The position numbers and the translations under genes were made by a program. From Streptomyces rapamycinicus NRRL 5491 (GTDB taxonomy: Bacteria > Actinomycetota > Actinomycetes > Streptomycetales > Streptomycetaceae), in contig NZ_CP085193.1 of the NCBI RefSeq assembly GCF_024298965.1, positions 10,540,001-10,604,000 of the forward strand: a stretch of DNA of 64,000 bases, written 5' to 3'. Positions 27,046 through 35,444 of the stretch are shown piece by piece. The first letter of the stretch is position 1. Every line of letters starts with the position of its first letter. Below the pieces are notes generated by a model. It worked only from the letters and a program-made list of their open reading frames with translations, was not told where the DNA came from and did not search any database.

Positions 27046-28660
27046 TTCGGTCCGCTCCCTCCGCCTCCGCCACCGCCCGCGCCCAGCGGTAGTCCGCCTT
27101 GCCGCTGGGGGAGCGCTGGATGCGGTCGGTGAAGACGACCGTACGGGGGATCTTGTAGCCCGCGAGCCGCTCCCGGCAGTGGTCGCGGACCGCGTCGGCG
27201 GTGAGCGCGGACGCCTCCGTACGGGGCTGGACGACGGCCGCGACGCGATGGCCCCAGCGGGTGTCCGGCACGCCCGCCACCAGCGCGTCGTACACATCCG
27301 GATGGGCCTTCAGGGCCTGTTCGACCTCCTCCGGATAGACCTTCTCGCCCCCGGTGTTGATGCACTGGGAACCGCGCCCGAGGACGGTGATCACACCGTT
27401 CTCGTCGACGGTCGCCATGTCGCCGAGCAGCACCCAGCGCTCCCCGTCCGCCTCGAAGAACGTCTCGGCGGTCTTCTTCGGGTCGTTGTAGTAGCCGAGC
27501 GGCACATGGCCGCGCTGGGCGATCCGGCCGGGCTCACCGGGTGCCACCGGGGCGAGGGTCGCCGGGTCCACCACCGTCGTCCGGGCGTTGACGCTCAGCC
27601 GGAAGCCCTTCTCGGGGCCGGAGTCGGCGGTGGCCGTGCCGTTGAAACCGGACTCCGAGGAGCCGAAGTTGTTCAGCAGCAGGGTGTGCGGGGAGAGCTC
27701 GGCGAACTGGGCGCGTACGGTCTCCGAGAGGATCGCGCCCGAGCTGCTGACGCTGAGCAGCGAGGAGAGATCGGTGCCCTTGAGGGGCCCGGTCAGGGCG
27801 TCCACCAGGGGGCGCAGCATCGCGTCGCCGACCAGCGAGGCCGCGGTGACCTTCTCCTTCTCGATGGTCCTCAGCACCTCCTCCGGCACGAACTTCCGGT
27901 GCAGCACCACCTTCTGGCCGAAGTTGAACGCGATGAAGGCCGTAAGGGTGGAGGTTCCGTGCATCAGCGGCGGGGTGGGGAAGAAGACCAGTCCCTCGCC
28001 GCCCGCGGCCACCCGCTCGGCCAGCTCCTCCGGGCGTTCGACGGGCTGGCCGGTCGGGGCGCCGCCGCCCAGTCCGGAGAAGAAGAGGTCCTCCTGCCGC
28101 CAGACCACGCCCTTGGGCATCCCGGTGGTGCCGCCGGTGTAGATGATGAAGCGGTCGTCGGCGGACCGGGCCGGGAAGCCGCGCTCGGGCGACCCGGACG
28201 CCTCGGCGTCGGCGAACGCCACGGACGGACCGGGGCCGTCCCCGGTGCCGACCCGCACCAGATGGCGCAGGGTGCCGGTGTGGGGCAGCGCGGCGGCCAC
28301 CCGTTCGCCGAACTCGGCGTCGTAGACCAGCGCGGCCAGCTCCGCGTCCCGGTAGAGGTAGACCAGCTCGTCCTCGACGTAGCGGTAGTTGACGTTCACC
28401 GGCACCGCCCGGATCTTCAGGCAGGCGAGCGCGGTCTGGAGGTACTCCACGCCGTTGCACAGATGCAGTCCGACATGCTCGCCCGGGGCGATCCCGCTGT
28501 CCATCAGATGGTGGCCGAGCCGGTTGGCGGCCGCGTCCAGCTGGGCGTAGCTGAGGCGTCGCCCGGCCCCGGTGCCGGGGTGGTCGAGGTACACCAGCGC
28601 CTCTCTGCCGGGCACCGTGTCGACGATCGACTCGAACAGGTCGGCAAGGTTGTACTCCAT
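27023..28660 (-). CDS. Acyl-CoA synthetase, FadD19-like (sterol side-chain type)
   Basis: A 545-residue adenylate-forming ligase, close in length to mycobacterial FadD19 (548), which activates C24-branched sterol side chains. The ATP loop is IIYTGGTTGMPKGVVW near residue 170, the A5 segment LNNFGSSESGFNG near 325, the hinge VLGRGSQCINTGGEKVYPEEVE near 425, and the catalytic Lys is in RSPSGKADYRWA near the C-terminus. It is divergent from an echA19-like gene, exactly as fadD19 and echA19 stand in Mycobacterium tuberculosis. The shared gap holds two operator candidates. The final residues come from a dispersed repeat. Confidence 0.9.
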   Translation of the reverse strand: MEYNLADLFESIVDTVPGREALVYLDHPGTGAGRRLSYAQLDAAANRLGHHLMDSGIAPGEHVGLHLCNGVEYLQTALACLKIRAVPVNVNYRYVEDELVYLYRDAELAALVYDAEFGERVAAALPHTGTLRHLVRVGTGDGPGPSVAFADAEASGSPERGFPARSADDRFIIYTGGTTGMPKGVVWRQEDLFFSGLGGGAPTGQPVERPEELAERVAAGGEGLVFFPTPPLMHGTSTLTAFIAFNFGQKVVLHRKFVPEEVLRTIEKEKVTAASLVGDAMLRPLVDALTGPLKGTDLSSLLSVSSSGAILSETVRAQFAELSPHTLLLNNFGSSESGFNGTATADSGPEKGFRLSVNARTTVVDPATLAPVAPGEPGRIAQRGHVPLGYYNDPKKTAETFFEADGERWVLLGDMATVDENGVITVLGRGSQCINTGGEKVYPEEVEQALKAHPDVYDALVAGVPDTRWGHRVAAVVQPRTEASALTADAVRDHCRERLAGYKIPRTVVFTDRIQRSPSGKADYRWARAVAEAEGADRSAPREAP

Positions 28661-28745
28661 GGCTCCTCCTGACCCCTCGATCCGGCGGCTCGGCGCTCAT
28701 TAGAGCCGCGCCGGGATGAGGTGGGAAGGCCTTCGGAACAAGAAA

Positions 28746-28762
28746 TCTGACTGAGCATCAGA
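28746..28762. promoter_or_regulatory. Palindromic operator shared by fadD19-like and echA19-like genes
   Basis: TCTGACTGAGCATCAGA has TCTGA/TCAGA arms and extends outward by two further complementary bases (28744-28764). It matches the site at 22642-22658 in arms and spacing, with AGC shared in the spacer. Confidence 0.6.
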
Positions 28763-28789
28763 TTCCTCTTGAAGTCGGTCCCCGGCTGC

Positions 28790-28803
28790 TGCAACCTGTT
28801 CTA
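28790..28803. promoter_or_regulatory. KstR-like operator upstream of echA19-like gene
   Basis: TGCAACCTGTTCTA fits TnnAACnnGTTnnA at all fixed positions, 23 bases before the GTG start. It pairs with the site at 12637-12650. Confidence 0.6.
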
Positions 28804-28825
28804 GGTCTCGAGACGGGAGGACGTC

Positions 28826-29632
28826 GTGACAAGCGGGACCGAACACCTCATCGTCGAGCGCGTCGGCGCGACCCTGGTACTCACCCTGAACCGGCCCGAA
28901 GCCAGGAACGCGCTCTCGCTGCCGATGCTGGTCGGGCTGTACGACGGCTGGACCGAGGCCGACGAGGACGACGCCGTGCGCTCCGTGGTGCTCACCGGCG
29001 CCGGCGGGGCCTTCTGTGCGGGAATGGACCTCAAGGCGCTCGCGGGCGGCGGCCGGATGGACGGACAGCACGTCCGCGACCGCCTCGCGGCCGACCCCGA
29101 TCTGCACTGGAAAGCCATGCTCCGCCACCATCGGCCGCGCAAGCCGGTGATCGCCGCCGTGGAGGGCCCCTGTGTCGCGGGCGGCACCGAGATCCTCCAG
29201 GGCACCGACATCCGGATCGCGGGCCGCGGCGCCACCTTCGGACTCTTCGAGGTCCGGCGCGGACTGTTCCCCATCGGCGGCTCCACCGTACGGCTGGCCC
29301 GCCAGCTGCCCCGTACCCACGCCCTGGAGATGCTGCTCACCGGGCGCCCCTACCCGGCCGAGGAGGCGGCGCGGATCGGGCTGATCGGCCATGTCGTCCC
29401 GGACGGCACGGCGCTGGAGAAGGCACTGGAGCTCGCCGAGCTGATCAACGCCAACGGCCCGCTGGCCGTCGAGGCCGTCAAGGCGTCGGTCTACGAGACC
29501 GCCGAGATGACCGAGACCGACGGCCTGAAGTCCGAACTCGAGCGCGGCTGGCCCATCTTCGACACCGCCGACGCCAAGGAGGGCTCGAAAGCCTTCGCGG
29601 AGAAACGGCCGCCGGTCTACCGCCGGGCGTGA
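28826..29632 (+). CDS. Enoyl-CoA hydratase/isomerase, EchA19-like
   Basis: A 268-residue crotonase. The oxyanion-hole segments are SVVLTGAGGAFCAGMDLKAL near residue 55 and EGPCVAGGTEILQGTDIRIAGRGATFGLFEVRRGLFPIGG near 110-145, with the catalytic-type Glu in the second. It hydrates or isomerises enoyl-CoA esters. The GTG start at 28826 has GGGAGG 5 bases upstream. It heads a run with the OB-fold and two thiolase-like genes, in the order of mycobacterial echA19, Rv3521, ltp4 and ltp3. Confidence 0.9.
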   Translation: MTSGTEHLIVERVGATLVLTLNRPEARNALSLPMLVGLYDGWTEADEDDAVRSVVLTGAGGAFCAGMDLKALAGGGRMDGQHVRDRLAADPDLHWKAMLRHHRPRKPVIAAVEGPCVAGGTEILQGTDIRIAGRGATFGLFEVRRGLFPIGGSTVRLARQLPRTHALEMLLTGRPYPAEEAARIGLIGHVVPDGTALEKALELAELINANGPLAVEAVKASVYETAEMTETDGLKSELERGWPIFDTADAKEGSKAFAEKRPPVYRRA

Positions 29633-29700
29633 CCCCCACACCTCAGGCCCGCCGCACCCACCACCCACCCCGCGGCCGCGCGGAAGGAGACGCACCCCCC

Positions 29701-30660
29701 ATGACCCCGGCTCCCTCACCCGAGGTGCTCCAGGCGCCTCTGGTCGTCGAGTTCCCGTTCACCCGCTCCCTCGGCCCGGTGCAGAGCGCCTTCCTCACCG
29801 GACTGCGGACACGCACGGTGCTGGGGGTGCGCACCACCGACGGCCGGGTGCTGGTGCCGCCCGTCGAATACGACCCGGTCACCGCCGACGAGCTGGCCGA
29901 CCTCGTCGAGGTCGCCCCCACCGGCACCGTCACCACCTGGGCCTGGAACCCCTCGCCGCGCCGCGGCCAGCCCCTGAGCGCCCCCTTCGCCTGGGTGCTG
30001 GTGCGGCTGGACGGCGCGGACACCGCCCTCCTCCACGCCCTGGACGCACCCGGCCCCGACGCCGTGCGCACCGGGATGCGGGTGCGGGTCCGCTGGGCCG
30101 CGGAGCGCGAGGGCGCCATCACCGACATCGCCTGCTTCGAACCGTACGACGGCGCCGAGGGCGGCGAAGCCGTGCCGCACAGCGGAGAGTTCACCGACCC
30201 CGTCAGCGGCATCGTGGCCCCCGCCCGCCTCGACTACAGCTACGCGCCCGGCCGCGCCCAGTCGCGCTATCTGAAGGCCCTCGCGGGCCGCACCACCTAC
30301 GGGGAGCGCTGCCCGTCCTGCCGCAAGGTGTACGTCCCGCCCCGGGGCGCCTGCCCCACCTGCGGTGTCGCCACCGCCGAGCAGGTGGAGGTCGGCCCGC
30401 GCGGCACGGTCACCACCTTCTGCATCGTCAACATCAAGGCCCGCAACCTCGATATCGAGGTGCCGTACGTCTACGCCCACATCGCCCTTGACGGCGCCGA
30501 TCTGGCCCTCCACGCGCGCATCGGCGGCATCCCCTACGACGAGGTGCGCATGGGGCTGCGCGTGGAGCCCGTATGGAGCGAGGACGGCCGCTACCCCGAC
30601 CACTACCGCCCCACCGGCGAACCCGACGCCGACTACGACACCTACAAGGAGCTGTTGTAG
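29701..30660 (+). CDS. Zinc-ribbon OB-fold protein (DUF35, Rv3521-like)
   Basis: A 319-residue protein with two tandem OB-fold (DUF35) halves. Only the second half carries the rubredoxin-like zinc ribbon, ERCPSCRKVYVPPRGACPTCG near residue 215. Proteins of this family form obligate complexes with thiolase-like partners and feed them acyl-CoA, as in the ChsH2-Ltp2 aldolase of sterol side-chain breakdown. The ATG at 29701 has AAGGAGA about 11 bases upstream. A GTG at 29629 overlapping the hydratase stop is less likely. The stop abuts the next start. Confidence 0.85.
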   Translation: MTPAPSPEVLQAPLVVEFPFTRSLGPVQSAFLTGLRTRTVLGVRTTDGRVLVPPVEYDPVTADELADLVEVAPTGTVTTWAWNPSPRRGQPLSAPFAWVLVRLDGADTALLHALDAPGPDAVRTGMRVRVRWAAEREGAITDIACFEPYDGAEGGEAVPHSGEFTDPVSGIVAPARLDYSYAPGRAQSRYLKALAGRTTYGERCPSCRKVYVPPRGACPTCGVATAEQVEVGPRGTVTTFCIVNIKARNLDIEVPYVYAHIALDGADLALHARIGGIPYDEVRMGLRVEPVWSEDGRYPDHYRPTGEPDADYDTYKELL

Positions 30661-31737
30661 ATGCGAGAGGTGGCCATCGTCGCCTTCGGCCAGAGCGACC
30701 ACCGGCGCGACACCCCGGAGATCTCCGAGGTCGAGATGCTGATGCCCGTCCTCCACCAGGTGCTCGACGCCGTCGGGCTCCGGGCGGGCGAGATCGACTT
30801 CACCTGCTCCGGCTCCTGCGACTATCTGGCGGGCCGCGCCTTCTCCTTCACCATGGCCCTCGACGGCGTCGGCGCCTGGCCGCCCATCTCGGAGTCACAT
30901 GTGGAGATGGACGGCGCCTGGGCGCTGTACGAGGCGTGGACGCGGCTGCTGACCGGCGAGGCCGAGACCGCGCTCGTCTACTCGTACGGCAAGTCCTCGC
31001 CCGGCGATCTGCGGGAGGTCCTGACCCGCCAGCTCGACCCGTACTACGTCGCGCCCCTGTGGCCGGACTCGGTCTCCCTCGCCGCCCTCCAGGCCCAGGC
31101 GCTGCTCGACGCGGAGGACACAGGGGACACCGTCGCCGACGAGCGGGCGCTGGCCGGGGTCGCGGTGCGCTGCCGGACCGCCGCCGAGGACAACCCCCAT
31201 GCCCAGCTGGCAGGTTCACCCCCGCCCGAGGCCCTTCTGGACGAGCCGTATCTGGTGCGGCCACTGCGCCGCCACGACTGCCCGCCGGTCGGCGACGGTG
31301 CGGCCGCCGTCGTGCTCGCCGCCGGGGACACCGCGCGCCGGCTCTGCCGCCGTCCCGCCTGGATCCGCGGCATGGACCACCGGATGGAGGCGCACGGCCT
31401 CGGCGTACGGGACCTCACCCGCTCCCCGTCCAGCCGGCTCGCCGCCGAGCGCGCGGGTGCCTTCGAGACCCCCGTCGACCTGGCCGAACTGCATGCGCCG
31501 TTCACCTCACAGGAGCTGATCCTCCGCCGTGAGCTGCGGCTGGGGGAGGACGTACGGGTCAATCCGTCCGGCGGGGCGCTCGCCGCCAACCCCATGATGG
31601 CCGCCGGGCTGATCCGCCTCGGTGAGGCCGCCGCCGCCATCCACCGCGGCGCCGCCGACCGGGCCCTCGCCCACGCCACCTCGGGCCCTTGTCTCCAGCA
31701 GAACCTGGTGGCCGTCCTGGAAGGGGATGCCTCATGA
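30661..31737 (+). CDS. Thiolase-like lipid-transfer protein (Ltp4-like)
   Basis: A 358-residue thiolase-superfamily protein starting MREVAIVAFGQSDHRRDTPEISEVEML. The usual nucleophilic Cys loop is replaced by FTCSGSCDYLAGRAFSF, and the GHP motif by NPSGGALAANPMMAAGLIRLGEAA. It is therefore unlikely to be a classical thiolase; relatives are retro-aldolases or structural partners. It begins at the base after the OB-fold stop and overlaps the next gene by four bases (ATGA), so the three are translationally coupled and probably one complex. Confidence 0.87.
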   Translation: MREVAIVAFGQSDHRRDTPEISEVEMLMPVLHQVLDAVGLRAGEIDFTCSGSCDYLAGRAFSFTMALDGVGAWPPISESHVEMDGAWALYEAWTRLLTGEAETALVYSYGKSSPGDLREVLTRQLDPYYVAPLWPDSVSLAALQAQALLDAEDTGDTVADERALAGVAVRCRTAAEDNPHAQLAGSPPPEALLDEPYLVRPLRRHDCPPVGDGAAAVVLAAGDTARRLCRRPAWIRGMDHRMEAHGLGVRDLTRSPSSRLAAERAGAFETPVDLAELHAPFTSQELILRRELRLGEDVRVNPSGGALAANPMMAAGLIRLGEAAAAIHRGAADRALAHATSGPCLQQNLVAVLEGDAS

Positions 31738-32900
31738 CGAAGGAGCCGGTGGCCGTCGTCGGGATCGGCCAGACCAAGCACACCGCCGCCCGCCGTGACG
31801 TCTCCATCGCCGGGCTGGTCCGGGAGGCCGCCGTACGGGCCCTGGAGGACGCCCAGTTGACCTGGTCGGACATCGACGCCGTCGTCATCGGCAAGGCCCC
31901 CGACTTCTTCGAGGGCGTGATGATGCCAGAGCTGTACCTCGCCGACGCGCTCGGCGCGGTCGGCAAGCCGATGCTGCGCGTGCACACCGCGGGCTCGGTC
32001 GGCGGCTCCACCGCGCTGGTGGCCGCGGGCCTGGTCGCCGCCCGCGTCCACCGAACCGTCCTCACCCTCGCCTTCGAGAAGCAGTCGGAGTCCAACGCCA
32101 TGTGGGGGCTGTCCCTGCCCATCCCCTTCCAGCAGCCGCTGCTGGCCGGGGCGGGCGGCTTCTTCGCCCCGCACGTCCGGGCGTATATGCGGCGCACCGG
32201 CGCGCCCTCCGGCATCGGCGCCCTCGTGGCCTACAAGGACCGCCGCAACGCCCTGCGCAACCCCTACGCGCATCTCCACGAGCACGATCTGACGCTGGAC
32301 CAGGTGCGGTCGTCCCCGATGCTGTGGGACCCCATCCGCTACTCCGAGACCTGCCCCTCCTCGGACGGCGCCTGCGCCATGGTGCTCACCGACCGCGCGG
32401 GCGCGGACCGCGCCCCGTATCCCCCCGCCTGGATGCACGGCGGCGCCATGCGCAGCGAGCCGACGCTCTTCGCGGGGAAGGACTTCGTCTCGCCGAGGGC
32501 CGGCCGGGACTGCGCGGCCGATGTCTACCGCCAGGCCGGGATCACCGATCCGCGCCGGGAGATCGACGCGGTGGAGATGTATGTGCCCTTCAGCTGGTAC
32601 GAACCCATGTGGCTGGAGAACCTGGGCTTCGCGGACGAGGGGGAGGGCTGGAAGCTCACCGAGTCGGGGGTGACCGAGCTCGACGGCGAACTTCCGGTCA
32701 ATCCCTCGGGCGGGGTGCTGTCCACCAACCCCATCGGGGCGTCCGGCATGCTGCGGTTCGCCGAGGCCGCGCTCCAGGTGCGCGGGCGGGCGGGCGAACA
32801 CCAGGTCGACGGCGCCCGTAAGGCGCTCGGCCACGCCTATGGCGGAGGCTCGCAGTTCTTCTCGATGTGGGTGGTCGCGGACACTTCACCCGCCGGATGA
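31734..32900 (+). CDS. Thiolase-like lipid-transfer protein (Ltp3-like)
   Basis: A 388-residue thiolase-superfamily protein, MTKEPVAVVGIGQTKHTAARRDVSIAGLVREA. The position of the thiolase nucleophile reads HTAGSVGGSTALVAAG with no Cys, and the C-terminal part has NPSGGVLSTNPIGASGMLRFAEAALQ and HAYGGGSQFFSMW. Loss of the Cys with retained Tyr and His is what SCP2-thiolase-derived aldolases such as Ltp2 show. With the OB-fold protein it could cleave a beta-hydroxy side-chain CoA ester by retro-aldol reaction. That activity is inferred. Confidence 0.87.
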   Translation: MTKEPVAVVGIGQTKHTAARRDVSIAGLVREAAVRALEDAQLTWSDIDAVVIGKAPDFFEGVMMPELYLADALGAVGKPMLRVHTAGSVGGSTALVAAGLVAARVHRTVLTLAFEKQSESNAMWGLSLPIPFQQPLLAGAGGFFAPHVRAYMRRTGAPSGIGALVAYKDRRNALRNPYAHLHEHDLTLDQVRSSPMLWDPIRYSETCPSSDGACAMVLTDRAGADRAPYPPAWMHGGAMRSEPTLFAGKDFVSPRAGRDCAADVYRQAGITDPRREIDAVEMYVPFSWYEPMWLENLGFADEGEGWKLTESGVTELDGELPVNPSGGVLSTNPIGASGMLRFAEAALQVRGRAGEHQVDGARKALGHAYGGGSQFFSMWVVADTSPAG

Positions 32901-32993
32901 GTCTCCTGCTCACTCCTCCTTTCGTGGCCTGTGCGGCACCGGCCGCGATCGCTAGGGTGGGGCGCGGACGACGATGCGGGAGGATGAGCTGAC

Positions 32994-33239
32994 GTGGCCG
33001 ATACCACCACCACCGAACAGCCACTGACAGGAAGCGGCGAGAAGCCCGAACTCGACCTCTCGGGCGCCCAGTGGCAGTCGAGCAGCCAGGGCGTGGGCGA
33101 TGTGGAGATCGCCTTCATCGAGGGATTCATCGCGATGCGCCACGGCCGCCGCCCCGAGGGCCCGGCGCTGATCTTCACCCCGGCCGAGTGGCGCGCCTTC
33201 GTCCTGGGCGCGCGCGAGGGCGAGTTCGACCTCACCTGA
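32994..33239 (+). CDS. DUF397 domain protein
   Basis: An 81-residue Streptomyces protein. SGAQWQSSSQGVGDVEIAFIEGFIAMRHGRRPEGPALIFTPAEWRAFVLGAREGEFDLT is the DUF397 pattern. Such small proteins usually stand beside XRE-type regulators as antitoxin- or anti-sigma-like partners; here no regulator is adjacent. The start is the GTG at 32994 with GGAGG 11-12 bases upstream. Confidence 0.8.
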   Translation: MADTTTTEQPLTGSGEKPELDLSGAQWQSSSQGVGDVEIAFIEGFIAMRHGRRPEGPALIFTPAEWRAFVLGAREGEFDLT

Positions 33240-33255
33240 ACCGGAGAGGCTGATC

Positions 33256-33293
33256 GGGGCGGGCGGATCCGGCAGGACCGGATGGCCCGCCCC
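33256..33293 (+). terminator. Strong hairpin after the DUF397 gene
   Basis: The arms GGGGCGGGC (33256-33264) and GCCCGCCCC (33285-33293) enclose a second stem, ATCCGG/CCGGAT, giving a long interrupted helix. There is no T tract. Confidence 0.7.
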
Positions 33294-33426
33294 GTAGTGT
33301 GTTATCGGCCAGGATCAGAAACGCGGGGCGGCCTGATGGCGCCTCATATCGCGGGGCAGGGCCTCCGGGTCCGTTACCCATAAGGTCATCGCGACTTCAC
33401 GACCCCCTCACACCTCATGCCGAAAT

Positions 33427-33449
33427 GTGAGCGTGACTCACGGTAACAT
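33427..33449 (+). promoter_or_regulatory. Promoter/operator candidate for the long-chain acyl-CoA ligase
   Basis: The 340-base gap before the ligase holds GTGAGCGTGACTCAC (5-bp arms GTGAG/CTCAC), followed by a -10-like TAACAT (33444-33449). A TetR- or GntR-type regulator could bind here. Apart from the terminator at its left end I see nothing else in the gap. Confidence 0.4.
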
Positions 33450-33582
33450 CGGCAGGTCGCGCCGGGTCTCCATGGGTGGGAGCAGAATCGTCCACGCTCT
33501 ATGCAGCCCCGGCCCCGGGAGGTAGTTTTCCCTCCCACCTCCCCGTTGCGCGGGGCGGAAAGTCGGCTGAAAAGGGGGTGTC

Positions 33583-35415
33583 GTGCGCGAATTCAGTCTC
33601 CCTCAGATGGTGGAACCACTGCGCGCGGGCGGGCTCGCGGACTCGGTGTACGAGCTGGCGGACCGCGAACCTGACAGGATCCAGCTCGCCCGGCGCGACG
33701 CCGCCGACCGCGACCAGTGGACTCCGGTGACCGCCGCGGCCTTCCGGGACGAGGTCCTGGCGCTGGCGAAGGGCCTGCTGGCCGAGGGAGTGCGGTTCGG
33801 GGACCGGGTGGCCCTGATGGCCCGGACGCGCTACGAGTGGACGCTGTTCAGCTACGCCCTGTGGTCCGTCGGCGCCCAGGTGGTGACCGTCTACCCCACC
33901 TCCTCGGCGGAGCAGGTGGGCTGGATCCTGGCCCGGACGAGGGCCGTGGCCGTGGTGGTCGAGGGCGAGGACGACGCCATGACCGTCGGCGCCGTCTGCG
34001 ACGCCCTTCCCGCGCTGCGCTCCATCTGGCAGATGGACCAGGGGTGCGTAACGGAGCTGTGGCGGCGCGGCGCCGGGGTCCACGACGAACTGGTCACCGA
34101 GCGGCGCTGGCTCGTCGAACCCCGCTCCACGGCGGTCATCTGCTACACCTCGGGCACCACCGGACGGCCCCTGGGGTGCATGATCACCCACGCCAATCTC
34201 GCCGCCGAGTGCGACACCGTCTTCGCGGGCTGGAGCGGACTCTTCGCCGAGCCCGGACAGCGGCCCGCCATCCTCGCCTTCCTCCCGCTGGCGCACATCT
34301 ACGGACTGATGGTCCAAGTGCTCTGTGTGCGGAGCGGCATCCTCCTGGGGCACGAGCCCGAGCTCAGCCCGTCCTCGCTGCTGCCGTCCTTCCAGTCCTT
34401 CCATCCGACCTGCGTCTTCGCGGTGCCCTATATCTTCGAGCGGATCCTCGGAGCCGCCCGCACCGCCGCCCAGGACGCGGGCAAGGGCTCCCTCTTCGAG
34501 CGGGCCATGGACACGGCGGTGCGCTACGCCGCGGCGGTCGAGCGGCAGACACAGGGCGCGGGGAAGGGGCCGGGCCCCGGGCTCAGGGCCGCCCACGCCG
34601 TCTTCGACCACATGGTCTACCGGCGGCTGAGGGCCGTCCTGGGCGGCCGGGTGCGCTACGCGGTCACCGGCGGCTCACCGTTCAGCCGGGAGCTGGGGCT
34701 GATGTTCGCCGGCGCCGGGATCACCGTTTACAACGGCTACGGCCTTACCGAGACCACCGCCGCCGTCACCGCGCAGCCACCCGGCCGCCCCAGGCACGGC
34801 ACCGTGGGCCGCCCGATGCCGGGCACGGCGGTGCGCATCGCGCCGGACGGCGAGGTGTGGGTGCGCGGCGGCACCGTCTTCGCGGGCTACGTGGACGATC
34901 CGAAGGCCACCGGGGCCGCGGTGCGCGACGGCTGGCTGCACACCGGAGACGTCGGATTCCTCGACGGCGAGGGCTATCTGACCATCACCGGCCGTAAGAA
35001 GGACATCATCATCACCAGCGGCGGCAAGAGCGTCTCCCCGCTGCTGCTGGAGGAGCGGCTGCGGGCGCATCCGCTGATCTCGCAGTGCGTCCTGGTGGGC
35101 GACAACCGCCCCTTCGTCGGGGCGCTGATCACCCTGGACGCCGAGATGCTGAGGCGCTGGCACCAGGTGGTCGGCGCGCGGCTCCCGGTCGGCCGGGAGC
35201 ACGCGTCGGCGAACAAGGCGCTGCACGCGGAGATCCAGCAGGCGGTCTCCACGGCGAACCTCTCGGTGTCCAGGGCGGAGTCGATCAGGGCCTTCCGCAT
35301 CCTCCCGAAGGAATTCACCGTGGCGGACGGGCTGTTGACGCCCTCGCTCAAACTGCGGCGCGACGCGGTCTACAAGCTCTGCGCCGCGCAGATCGAGCAG
35401 CTCTACGCGAACTGA
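33583..35415 (+). CDS. Long-chain fatty acid-CoA ligase (FadD15-like)
   Basis: A 610-residue ligase of the long-chain/FadD15 group. The ATP loop is ICYTSGTTGRPLGCMITHANL near residue 188, followed by LPLAHIYGL, the A5 segment YNGYGLTETTAAVTA near 385 and the hinge LTITGRKKDIIITSGGKSVSPLLLEERL near 465. It activates fatty acids for degradation or lipid synthesis. The GTG start follows AAAAGGGGG. The last codons and stop are duplicated in tandem just downstream (35391-35444). Confidence 0.92.
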   Translation: MREFSLPQMVEPLRAGGLADSVYELADREPDRIQLARRDAADRDQWTPVTAAAFRDEVLALAKGLLAEGVRFGDRVALMARTRYEWTLFSYALWSVGAQVVTVYPTSSAEQVGWILARTRAVAVVVEGEDDAMTVGAVCDALPALRSIWQMDQGCVTELWRRGAGVHDELVTERRWLVEPRSTAVICYTSGTTGRPLGCMITHANLAAECDTVFAGWSGLFAEPGQRPAILAFLPLAHIYGLMVQVLCVRSGILLGHEPELSPSSLLPSFQSFHPTCVFAVPYIFERILGAARTAAQDAGKGSLFERAMDTAVRYAAAVERQTQGAGKGPGPGLRAAHAVFDHMVYRRLRAVLGGRVRYAVTGGSPFSRELGLMFAGAGITVYNGYGLTETTAAVTAQPPGRPRHGTVGRPMPGTAVRIAPDGEVWVRGGTVFAGYVDDPKATGAAVRDGWLHTGDVGFLDGEGYLTITGRKKDIIITSGGKSVSPLLLEERLRAHPLISQCVLVGDNRPFVGALITLDAEMLRRWHQVVGARLPVGREHASANKALHAEIQQAVSTANLSVSRAESIRAFRILPKEFTVADGLLTPSLKLRRDAVYKLCAAQIEQLYAN

Positions 35416-35444
35416 GCGATCGAGCAGCTCTACGCCAACTGAGC
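35391..35444 (+). repeat. 27-bp tandem duplication spanning a stop codon
   Basis: GATCGAGCAGCTCTACGCGA plus ACTGAGC (35391-35417) is repeated at once with one change (35418-35444). Copy 1 holds the ligase stop. Copy 2 supplies the last codons and stop of the opposite-strand terpene synthase. Confidence 0.9.

Noticed and set aside
25574..28672. A 1032-codon plus-strand frame across the chorismate mutase, acetyltransferase and FadD19-like genes.
   Set aside because: It overlaps three recognised genes in other frames and has no recognisable domain.
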